The notes below the pieces were generated by a model. It was given only the letters and a program-made list of their open reading frames with translations, was not told the origin of the DNA and searched no databases. A DNA stretch of 64,000 nt. Origin: Euglena gracilis. Taxonomy: Eukaryota; Euglenida; Euglenophyceae; Euglenales. Shown piece after piece: positions 35,477 to 46,061 of the stretch. The position numbers and the translations under genes were made by a program. Numbering within the stretch: position 1 is the first letter of the stretch; every line of letters starts with the position of its first letter. The stretch covers positions 41,006,437 through 41,070,436 of the forward strand of contig CP154956.1 of assembly GCA_039621445.1 (NCBI GenBank), given 5' to 3'.

Positions 35477-37766
35477 TTTAGACCATTTCCGGCTTTTAAA
35501 AGGCGTTTTAGGTGTTTAAGCCATTTTCCATCTCCAGGACTTCGGAAGATAAAAAAAAAAGTATTTCAAGGCTCCAAAATATCTTTCCTACAGCCAATGT
35601 GGGCCATTCAAAACATTTCACCATATTTGGCCATTTTAGGCCATCTTAGAAGATTTTGGCTATAGGTGCTTGCCCAGGATAACCAAGCGCTTGAGCACAC
35701 GCCCCCCCCCCCAACAAACAACAACCCCCTCCACTATGGCGAGCCACTACGGCGAGCCAACGAAAACAAAGAAGGGAAATTGCCAGTAACATTGGCGGAG
35801 CAAGAAAATCGATCAAATTAGGCCAGAATAAAAAAAATTAAAAAAAGAACATCCAGTGTGCAAAAAAAGGTCCTAAAATACAAGAAAAAGAGTCTGGGGT
35901 GACTGGTGAAGAGCCTTTTAAATGATTCTTTGACCTCGAAAATTATGCGATGCGGAATTATGCAGGCCGAAATTTCCCACCTGTGTTATGCTCAATCATA
36001 ATTGTTACTCGAGACAACAAAGATTGATAAATATCCTTTTTTTGTGCACACCCCAACCCTAACCCATTTCTTTCTGGGCCAAATAAGCTCCCCCCCCCCG
36101 GATTCTTATCCATCTTTGTTGGTTCTTCGACAAGAAGGGGTATCCATTCACCATCCTGCATAATCCCACACAATTTGCTTCTTTGGAAAACACAACAAGA
36201 AAAAACCCCTAGCAAAGCATACACTGAGAGCTAATTGCTTTCTAAATCAAAGAAGCATCGATTTGTGAGTGCATCTTTTTGAATGCATCTTTAGTAAATT
36301 CAACGTTCAACTTTTGATCAAAATGACTCCTTGACAATCAATCACACGACTCATTCCTGCGGGGTTCTGAATTGGCCCATTGGCCCAAGAAGACAAAACC
36401 AACGTATCAATCTGTGATTCGGGGGGGATTGTGCGTAAACGCTTTGTACTATTTTTGACCATTTGTTTCCAATAATTATTTGAAATTGCCAAGATGTGCC
36501 TGAGGAATTAGGCACATCAAAAAGCTTTGAGAGAAAAAGGTTTTAAAAAGTTCAACTTGGTGTGTGGCTTGCTGTGAAGAAATGTTGGGATGTCCATTCC
36601 GTTCAGCCATCCTGAGAGTGAGAGACATCTGTCTGGAAGATATACCATTTCTGTGGCTCGGTCCGCGAAATAGCTTGGGCAGAAAACAATGCCGGTGGGC
36701 ATTCCACCCGGCCACAGCCGCCGCACCCTCCTGGTCGCAAAGCCCGCCGACGACAAATCAAGGTCGTTCATGACGTTGGCTGGCTGTTGGTTGGGCCACG
36801 GCCGACCGGTTCCCCATCTCCCAGCGGCCGACCCCCGATCCAGCTGGCCGGCACCCAACACACAACGCCACAGGAAGCGTTGAGCGGTGCGGTCCGGATG
36901 GGGTGCTGGGGGGGGGGGGGTCAGCGTTGGCCAGGGAATGGTTAGGGTGGGGTGGAAAGGGTGTGCCGGCCTGGCGGAGGACCGAGGTGAGGGGCTGGCA
37001 CGGAGGGACCGGGCCGGCGGGGCTGGGGCTGAATGGCGGGCCCCTTTCCACGGTGGACGGGAGGGCTCTGCAGTCAGAACAGTCAGACGCGTCCACACCC
37101 CCACCAAGGCCAACGCCACTCCTTGAACTGAAACTGGACAGGGGGGGGGGACATACAGGAATGCCTGGACCTTATGCTAAATAAAGCGAAAACATCAAAA
37201 AAAAACATCCAGATTTCCAGAAACTTGTGGAATTGTCTTTTTGGTATAACAGAGGAGTGTTCGCATTTCTGCTGGAGGGGAGATGTCTAAAATTTTATAA
37301 ACACACCAAAGAATGAACACGGTGGCATTAGCGTCAGAGTTCAAACACTGTCAAGCCGTCATTGAGAACTTTAACCGTGGCATATCGGACAGTTTTGCAC
37401 GTAAAAAGATACATTTTAACATTACGAAAACTGAAACCATGTCAAAGGAAAAAATTGATGCAGCATATATGCTCAGTTTCAACTTTTTATTTCCTGGGGG
37501 AAACACAACCCAGCAACTTGGTTTCTTCCCTCCCCCAAACACTGTGACAGCGTTGAACATTGTAGTTCAGTGCGTGCCAGTCCCTGCTTGGCTGGGCTCC
37601 GGGCTGGCCTCTTTTCTTCCGCAGAAGGTACAATCAAGCCGTGGCGGCCAGCCACAAGGGAAGGTGACTGGGACAGAGCCGGCAGGTTGGGGAGCGACCC
37701 TCGTGGGGGGCGACCACACGTGGCATGTGACGACGCGTGCCAGGTGTTGCTGGATCGGGCAGCCGA
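35477..37766. other. Intergenic stretch right of the transposon
   Basis: Holds a CCATTTTAGG/CTATAGGTGC fragment (35617-35680). A minus-strand frame at about 36780-36590 (MNDLDLSSAGFATRRVRRLW) could be an exon but has no family signal. Otherwise nothing recognised. Confidence 0.4.
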
Positions 37767-40700
37767 TCAGTCGTGGTGGCCCAGCTCGTCGTCATCGTCC
37801 TCGGCGTCGGCGCGCTGCAACCGCCGCATCGGCGCGCGCCGGGGCCGCAGCACGACGCCCGTCACCGCGAGCACCACGCCGATGGCGATGCCCCCGAAAA
37901 GGCCCAGCACCATCGGGCCGGCCCCAGCCCACTGTGGAGCTGCGCCGCCCTCGCCATACCGCTGGTCACTCGAGTCACTCGTAACAAATATGACCTCCCC
38001 TCTCATCCCCCTCCCGTCCCCACCCAAAAGGGCCAAACATCGCGCAGCGACGCCCCACTAGCCATATCATGCATGGCCCCCCCTGCCTCGGGATCAAAAG
38101 TATTCTTCTTAAGGTCAGCATCCTGATGACAGCCCCTGTGTCCGCTAAAATGACAAAAGTTGCATTCTGCACCGGGAATGTTCCTTCGACACAGGAAGTT
38201 TGGTGGCAATGACAGGACGAAGGGCAACACCTGAAGGAAACGCCTGACTCCCTCCAAACACAAACCTTGTTTTCAACCTGCTGTGACGCATTGTGGGTTT
38301 GATTGTGGATCACCAAACCCATAGCAAGTCAGGCTTCATTTGAAGACCCACCGCTGTGGGGGTACCCCCCACCCACCCAGCCGGCACAGGACAGTCGGGG
38401 AGACACTGGGGGGACCAGGGGCTTTATTAGGACCCGGAGGGGTCCGGACCCACTCACCCACCCCCTGGGGGGGGACCCGGGGGGGTGGGGGGGTCAAAGG
38501 GGCCCACTTTTTGGGGGTCAATTCCAGGGTCAAAATTTTTTTCGGCGCTTTGCGAGGAAAACCCTGCCTCCGACCCCCCCTCCCCCCCGAGGGGGGGGGG
38601 GGCTCGGTCGGGACCCACCCACCCCCCCCCTCTCCCTCCAGGGTTCCAAACATAATAAAAAAAATCTCTGGCTGGGACCACCCAAAAATCGGGCTATCTG
38701 AGGGTTTTTACCAAAAAAATACGGTCTTCACCTGCAGCAAGCAATGGAAGACGAGGAGGAATGGGAGGTGGGATGTGTTGGCGGAGCGAACCCCGTCCCA
38801 TGCTGCGGAGAGACGGCGCCGCTGAATGACCCCCGAGGAGGGTCATTAAGCCAGGAGGGCAGGTGGGGGGTCTGGACCCTGCCCCCTCCAGTCAGGGAGG
38901 GGGGGCAGCCATCTCCCACCAAAACCCTGGACACCCTCTATTCAATAGGGGAGCCCCACAGTGACTAAAATTTTTTGGCTGGCTGGAAAAAGGTTGCCCC
39001 ATTCAGGTGGGGTCCACAGGGTCCAAAATGAGGGGGGGGGTGAATCTGGCCTCCCCCCCTGTCAGACTGTCAGACAGTCAGAAAAATAACTCGTTTTTTT
39101 AGCATAAAAATCGAGCACTTTTTTGAAAAACCAATCAAAAATATGTGAAAAAAGGCATTTCCCTGGCCAAGCTCCGGGGAAATTTTTTAAAAAAATTTAA
39201 AGCTTAAAAAAAAATTTTGGGTTCCAGGGGGTTCCTCACCTCTCCCCCTGCCCCGGAGGGAGGAGAGGGAAGGAGGGAGGGGGACCCTTCGGAGGGACCC
39301 CCCTGTGCAAACCAACGCCGCCTTAACACTCTGTGGGTTCCCCACCCGCAGGACTGGGCCGGATGGACGTCCACCCAGACTTCAATTAAAAAGGGCTGGG
39401 TCTGAAATGGGCGCCGAGCCCAAATTTTGTTTGCAGGAATAAAAATTTTGTACACACTGACATCCATCTGGGCGGACCCAGAAAAAAGTTCAGTTAAATG
39501 GGCTGGGAAATAACCAATTGGGCAAAATTTTGATTGCTGCAAACAAAATTTTGCACAAAATTTTGATTGCTGCAAACAAAAGATTGCACAATTGGTAATA
39601 ATCTGTTGTTATTGCGCAATTGTGGCAGCTTTAGTACCCACCGGCGAGAAATTTCTTACCGTCCAGCCACCCTTCGGGCAGCTGGCACAAATTCACCGAC
39701 TGAGGAGGCAGGGGGGGGGGGGGACCGGTCCCGGAGGTGGTGGGGTCCCCTCTGGCGCAAAATGATGCCGGGGGGGGGGGGGCTGACCCCCCCCACCCAG
39801 CAGTGGGCTGGCCAGTGCACTCGCAGTCTTCCTCCGCTGCGGTGGCCGGCGTCGGCTTGGGGGTGCTGGCCTTGGGGTGGGGGGAGGGGCGGGGCTTGGG
39901 CGCCGTGACCCGCTCCGTCGTGTTGCCGCCGCACGGCTGGCAGGACCAGTGGAACCTGGGGCCAGGGGGCCGCGGTGCCCACCTCCGAGTCCCGTGACAG
40001 GGACTTAGGCGGCCCATCTTGCACTCAATAAGAAGCCCCCCCGAATAGAAGCCCGGTGCTGTTTTGACCAAGGGTCCAAATAGATTTTAGGGGGTAGGGG
40101 TCAGTTGGCTCGGCCCCATGACCAATTGCGGATTGTTTTTAAAGCCTTAGCCTGCGGCGCACCATTTAATTATTTCATGTGGTTTTAATATTTAAACATT
40201 TGTGCGCTCGGAGAGAAGAAAGCTGCTGGTACTGGGGAATGCAAGAGGCTCCCACCCAATCATCGTGAGGTGGGGGAGGGAAGCATGGCGGATGCCCTGG
40301 CTGGGGTATGAGGAGGACTGCAGGCTGTGCTCACAGGCGTTGGGCTTGGTGTAGCACCAGCCCGAGTCCGGGCAGTCCCCGTCCCAGTGGCCACACTTGG
40401 CACCAGTGGCCCGCCGCCAGTGTGCCGGGAGGAAAGGGGGAACCCTTGACCAAAGATGACAGGGGGGTTCCAGGATCCCGACATGGACCAGGGCTTTGAC
40501 CTCGTTTCCAGCTGTGCCGCCCGAGGCAGCCTGGGGCTCTGATCCATTTGCGACTGACTCCTCTGGGTGATGGAAGTCAGCGGTAAACGACAGCCCCTTC
40601 CCTGCGTTCATTTCCACCACCAACCAGCGTGAATGTGGTGTGGTTCGTCATGTGGCGAAATCGAAGCGTTCCCGATGCAAGCGCGATGTCAGCAGCCCTG

Positions 40701-41679
40701 TGGCTGCAGCACCCGTCCTTGCTGGCTTGCCGCATTGGCAAAGCATTGGCAAAGATCCAGACCAGCGACTCAGACTGGGACACTGCACTGGGGGCGCGAC
40801 CCGGCCATTTGCCCCAGACTAGGGGGGGGGGGGGGGCGTCTTGCGATGAAGTCCGGCCGCGGCCTGCCCGGCAAACCACTGGCCACTGCCGTTGCCCCCG
40901 TCCAGGGGCCACCCGATGCAGGCGCAGCCCGTCACGTTGGGCAGCGCCTCCTCCCCCGCCCCCGCCCCACCACCCCCGCCGGCCGGCAGGTCGTACTGCT
41001 CCGTGTCGTCGCCCCCGACCCCCTCCTCCCCCTCGTCGTCGTACGCGTCGGCGGGGGCCTGGTGGGCGCTGGCCAGGAAGCGCAGGGCGGTCAGGTAGCT
41101 GCCCGCCACCTGCCCCTCGACGGTCACCGTGGCCGCCGCGATGGGGTCCTTCGTGGTGTCCTGGACCGCCAGATCCCCCGGGCAGGGCCAGGTCCCGGGG
41201 CGGGGGGGGGGGGCTGACGCGATGGCCGCGACGGGCGGCTCGGGTCGGGGAGGCGACGGCCTGGGCCCGCCCTGGGCGGTGGCCCCCCGTCAGGTGCTCG
41301 AAGAAATGGACCTTGCTTTCCAGCCCGTCGATGGTCAGCCCCAAAGGCGGCGCTCAGAGGCGGCGGGGGGGGGGGGGGCACAACGGTGGAGGGCTGGGAG
41401 GGGTCTCGATCTCCGGGGCCTCAACCTTCGAGTTTTTTGAATCAAATGTTTCAGGTGAACCCCCCAAACTGAGTCTTCAAGAAAACCCGTGGTGGGGGAA
41501 TGTCTCATCTGACCAACCCGCGTCCAAGGCCATCCAGAAAGGCTGGCGGGTACAGGCGATGCCAGGGCACAGGTCACCCTCCCCTGAGACTCAGGGTGTT
41601 TGGCAAGCGTTTTCCAAAGCCACCTTCACAGACGGTCCTGGTTCATAGCAACCAGGGGGGGGTCGGTACACTGCCTACA

Positions 41680-41778
<99 letters not shown>

Positions 41779-44400
41779 GCACGCACGCACGCACGCACAT
41801 ACACACACGCGCGCGCGCACACAGGCACACACACACACACACAACACAAAACACACAACACACACACACACACACACGCGCGCGCGCGCACGCATGCGCG
41901 CGCACACACACACATACAGCACACATTCTCCAATGTATTTCATTATTTTTTCCACCCCTTCGTGCAGCTGGCATTGTGTGAATTTTTTGCAAATGTGTTT
42001 TTCCCCCTCCTTGCCACACTCAAGACAAAACCTGGCAAACAATTCTCCTCTCATTCTCCTCCTTCTCGCTTCGTGGGGGTTCAAAGCAGGGAAATCAACC
42101 GCTTAAGTGTGCCTCGCTGCACCGTGTCTTTTTTTTGCTTGGGGAGAGGTCCTTTTTACTCCGTCTGCATGAACCTGGGAGAAAACGGCACACTTCCTCC
42201 AGCAAAGGTACCGCACACAGAGTTCTTTAGTTGCGGGGGGTTCGCCGCGGGACGGCCGGAGCGGCCGGAGAGACGCCCTGGCCACCTCGAACTCGCCGCT
42301 GCCGGCCAGGCGCAGCGTGCCCAGGAGGGGCAGCGAGCGGGGGATTTTGTATGTCACCTGTAAAGAGGGGGAGGGGGGCAGGGGATTTCTTAAGGACCCC
42401 CCCCCCGGGGTCCTGCCTCCGGCTGGAAAAAGGCAGCTGGCTGGAAATGAGCTGCTGGCTGGGGATGGGGTCCCCTCAGGCTTTAGAAATTTCCTGGAGT
42501 GGGAAAGGGTGGCCCCTCGCACAGGGGTGTAATGCCACCCACCCTTTTTTCCGCGGGAGACACCGTGCATAAAAGGCAACAGCCCCAACAACACACGTAA
42601 ACCCCCCCCCAAATAACACCCCCCCCCAAATAACACACCCCCCCCCCAAATAACACACCCCCCCTCGGGGGCCGATTTCGAGCGCCCAAATAACACACCC
42701 CCCTGTTTTCCTTTGGTTTTCCATGTAAAAATAACACCCCCCCCAAATAACACACCCCCCCCTGGGGCCCCAGTTCGGGTGCCCAAATAACACACCGGGG
42801 GGGTGTGTTATTTGGGGGGGGGGTTTATGCCAAATGCGGACAGACATCCGGGGGGGGGGGGGGGGACGCAACGTGGACTCTCAAAAAAAAAAACGCGATG
42901 CAAATAACGCAAAAACAAAACGCAAGCTGCATAGATAATCCTTCGGGAGCTCCCCAATAATGTGCACTTTTCTGTTGAAAAGAACTTATGAAAATTATCA
43001 CCTTCTTCAGGCAAAAATATGACGACATATTTTGATAAGATTTTGGGAACATCATGTATCCAAAATAATGAAAAAGAACCAAAAAAAGTCAAAAATGACA
43101 AAAATTGACAAAATTTGTTCTCGGGAAAAGATAGGACCCCCAAAATGTGGAACTTTTACCAGTCATTTTTTCCAAGTCAAAAAAATGTCTCCAGCAAAAA
43201 TCGAGAAATATCTGGGAGAAAACCCTCAAAAAAAAGCAAGAAAAGCAGGTTTTTCCAAAATTTTAAAACCGCAAAAAAATTCATTTGCATTACCCCCTAC
43301 AGGTATGAGTGTGAGTGCACACATATGTGCAAGTCCCTGAAATTGGGAGCATTCTGCATTATCCAACCCAGAATAATTCAGTTTCCCATAGTTAACTCCC
43401 TGCAAGGAGCCACCACATTGGATGCCTTTTTGCATCACACCCGCAAAGCCACCTCAACTTCCGAATATTTTTCTGGTGCTTGATCAAATGTAGACCGGGA
43501 ATGCCGCATCCAACAAAATGCCAGAAAACACAAAAACAGGAGAATGTGACTCGGGAATAAATGTTGGAGCTTCAAAAATGCACGAAAAAGCTTCAAAAAT
43601 GCACGCAAAAATCCCTCCCCCGCCCAAACCATGGCCCCTCCAACCCTCCCCCCCTGACAGGAGTGAGCCAGGTATAAAATGAAGGCAGGGGGCAGGCATG
43701 CAATGACACAGAAGGGGGGGGGCACACCCGCAGTGCGCCGTTTTTATCGGAGTAAAAATCCACCTGCTTCGGAGTCAGGGTGGCATGGAACAGAACACAG
43801 TGTCATCACCAGTGAGGTGAGTTCCATCCTTGTTAGACAGAGGAGACAGACATGGTTTGCTTTCGAAACAATTTGCATGGCCTCGCAAAGGCGAGCCTAA
43901 CGACACTCGATGCCACGCACCCAGCAGCAGGCCGCCCTGCCCACGTCCGACGTTTTGTCAAACAGTGGCTGGAGGTTGACGTCGGGGGCGTCCACCTCCT
44001 CCGGCGCAGGGAGGGGCATCCCCCACGCATTCACCGCGCACTCCGGCCTTGGCAGCAGAGCACCCCCCAACCCGCACAGTGTCAACAAAACCACCCCGGC
44101 TCTGATGGCCTTCATGTAAACAACCGCCGCCTGAATCAGGAGTGTTCGGTCCAAAAGCACGCAGTGGCTCTTCTTTGATCCCAGACGCAAGCCCCTCCCC
44201 TCCCCCCCCCCGTGGCCCGTCGCTGCCCCTCGCTGCCCGTCCCCCTGCACCCACTGCACGTCGGGGGTGAGGATCGGCGCGTAGTCCGCGCCCTTCGGCA
44301 CGCCAACGCACTCCTCCGTGCCCGCCGCCGCGGCCCCGGGCGCCGCGAGGAGCACCGCCCACAGCAGCGGCAGGCGGGGAAGCAGCCGGCCGAGGGTCAT
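37767..44400 (-). CDS. Cys-rich single-pass type I membrane protein, multi-exon
   Basis: Best chain on the minus strand: exon 1 44400-44251 (ATG; signal peptide LPLLWAVLLAAPGAAAA, then ECVGVPKGADYAPILTPDVQW); 42357 to about 42240 (VTYKIPRSLPLLGTLRLAG); about 41345 (LTIDGLESKVHFFEHL); 41160-40880 (VTVEGQVAGSYLTALRFLAS, an acidic Gly-rich stretch, then NVTGCACIGWPLDGGNGSG); 40444-40319 (CGHWDGDCPDSGWCYTKPNA); 39955-39797 (FHWSCQPCGGNTTERV, a Pro/Lys-rich stalk, then EDCECTGQ); last exon from about 37973 to the stop at 37767, with a transmembrane helix (MVLGLFGGIAIGVVLAVTGV) and a short tail, basic then acidic (RPRRAPMRRL, DAEDDDDELGHHD). The last four exons join in phase; the 42.3 and 41.3 kb exons are less certain. 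Features indicate a secretory-pathway protein with a Cys-rich ectodomain and small cytosolic tail. I do not recognise the family; the C-GW...WCYT pattern resembles small Cys/Trp modules of surface proteins. Confidence 0.6.
37974..39796. other. Large intron of the membrane-protein gene
   Basis: Poly-C/poly-G rich (38385-38640), a GGCTGGCTGGAAAAAGG fragment of the tRNA-like repeat (38974) and AT-rich filler. No exon supported. Confidence 0.4.
41681..41930. repeat. Long AC microsatellite with CGCA and CG runs
   Basis: About 45 uninterrupted AC units, then (CGCA)n, (CG)n and more AC. Alternating purine-pyrimidine sequence of this length can adopt Z-DNA. Lies in an intron of the membrane-protein gene. 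Confidence 0.95.
42378..42497. mobile_element. MITE-like foldback element, copy 1
   Basis: GCAGGGGATTTCTTAAG at the left and CTTTAGAAATTTCCTGG at the right are imperfect inverted repeats. The interior (CCGGCTGGAAAAAGG, GAGCTGCTGGCTGG) matches the copy at 50155-50288. It lies just upstream of the exon at 42357, within the intron. Confidence 0.6.
42595..42840. repeat. CCCCCAAATAACACA tandem array ending in a hairpin
   Basis: At least seven copies of CCCCCAAATAACAC, several preceded by a short GC-rich spacer (TTCG or GTTCG). The end is palindromic (CAAATAACACACC then GGTGTGTTATTTGG, about 42783-42820). Confidence 0.7.
43921..44115 (-). CDS. Second signal-peptide exon, possible alternative first exon
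   Basis: An ATG at 44115 opens 65 codons ending at a donor after 43921. The start reads MKAIRAGVVLLTLCGLGGAL, a good signal peptide, followed by ECAVNAWG, a Pro/Glu/Asp-rich part and AACCW. It ends in phase 0 with Trp followed by GTGCGT, just as the exon at 44400-44251 ends in phase 0 with Trp followed by GTGCAG. Both can join the exon at 42357. It could be an alternative first exon, the first exon of another gene, or an internal exon of the upstream model whose acceptor phase does not fit. Confidence 0.4.
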
Positions 44401-46061
44401 GACAGGGACGAGGGGGCCCTGCGGCGAGGGGGTGTGCTAGGGCACTTTTGGCCCCGGGCCCCCCCCCCCCCCCCGGGGGGGGTCGGGTTTGGAGTGCCTG
44501 CCCAGGCAGGCACCCCCCCCCCTCGTGGTGGGGTCGGCACCCGACTAAAATACGGCCTGGCCACCACACGGCGCGTGCCACACTGGCAAACCGTCACGCT
44601 CATCATGCGGTTACACCACAGACCGCACCCGTACATTTGCACCCCCCTTGTGACCAGGGGGGTGGCGCTCAGATAAGGGGGAAATCTTTGACGGGAAAAA
44701 ATCCGGCACTTCGCGCTGAAAAAAAAGAATTTCCCTTATTTTGGTGGTCCACTGTTGCACTTACAGGCACTTGGCTGCAAAAATCAACCATATATGTCTC
44801 AGGCTTCCGAAGTTTCAAAACTTTCGAGAAACTTCTCTTAAATACACACAAAATACGCCTCCCCGAGATGATGACCTTCAAAAAGGGGGTAAAAACCGGG
44901 GGGGGGGGTGCTTTGACAAGGGGGGAGGTATGCAAACGCACACACTTTGGCTGTGCAGGCTGAAGCGGCACGAAACAGTTTCCCGCCAGCAGGTGGCGGA
45001 TGTTCGTGCTTGCTTTTGGAAGAACGCAATCAATTGAGCGTCCGACTTGTTTGGCGTGGCAACCCAAGAGAAGACACAGCACACACTTGGGCGGCCTAAC
45101 TCGCACTTGGCTTGGACTTGGTATTGGAAACCTTTTTGGGAAATTGCGAATGCGAATTTGCGATTTTCCAAATTGCGAATTTCCAGAAAATGCGAAATTG
45201 CCGCATTCCCAAGTCACTTTCTGAGGTGGGTTCATACACACTGGGCCCCGGGAGACCTGTGCCCGCAGACTGGAGAGATCCAAATTGTTGTGTTTGTGCC
45301 CAGGCCCTGTGGGTTCAGGACAGACGATTTGGACAAATGAGGGGACTTCATTGTGCATTTAGCTCCTCGGCAACGTGTGTATAAATTCACCCTTGAGACG
45401 ACTCAGCAGGTTACCCTTCATGAACTTATCGCGGAGCCTAGAAAAGCAAAAAGGCCAAATTTCATGTGATGATCTGGGGAACACACTTGAGGCTTCAAAA
45501 GCGAGGGACTCGCACTGGAGGTTTCGGCCCTTCTTTGGGTAAATTCAGGTCTCCCGGAAGGGTCCCCGTGGAACCAAAGGGTCAAAAGGGTTGGTTAAAG
45601 TTAAAGAGTTTCATAAAAAGCAAAAAAAAAATGCACAGATGCACAATACATCAGAAGCTTAAATGAGAGTTAGGCTACCTAAAACCCACACTGGAAGACC
45701 AATGTTATAAGGGGAAGGCAAAGGATCCATCCATCCCCCCAACCTCAGCATCCACCATCCAGCCATGAACTGTTGGCCTGGAAGGAAAGGAAAACTCTTG
45801 CAGCTCCAGTGACCCCCCGAGCACAATCTTGTGTGAGACCTGTCCTTGCTTCCTAACTTGTTGAAAAAAAATCTGCTTGGCATTTTGCTGAGGGCTGGAG
45901 CTGACTGTATTTGGCCTCCCCCCTGGGGTTTCAGAACAAATTCTCCAACGTAGAGTGATTTCTCAATCCAAAAGCAAAGTGAGAGCAAAAGGCTATGCAA
46001 CGTTCAGGAGGTCAACGGGGGATCGGTTGAGAGGCACGAGCTGTGTGACGCAACGCTGGGG
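44401..46061. other. Intergenic stretch with repeat copy B
   Basis: Contains a C/G palindrome at 44460-44484 and, at 45355-45570, the second copy of the repeat described at 9120-9380 (TTCAAAAGCGAGGGACTCGC is identical in both); 45575-45640 (CAAAGGGTCAA, AAAGAGTTTCATAAAAAGC) also matches 11250-11330. No gene supported. Confidence 0.55.

Noticed and set aside
37313-37984. Plus-strand frame of 223 codons
   Set aside because: Its 3' part is the antisense of the transmembrane exon of the membrane-protein gene; the 5' part has no support.
41500-42363. Long plus and minus frames rich in His-Thr or Cys-Val
   Set aside because: Artefact of the AC microsatellite at 41681-41930. The same applies to 3991-5039, 10502-10705 and 62177-62536.
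44455-44520. Telomere or quadruplex locus from the C/G runs
   Set aside because: Runs are plain homopolymers without a repeat unit; similar runs are everywhere in the window and may partly be assembly error.
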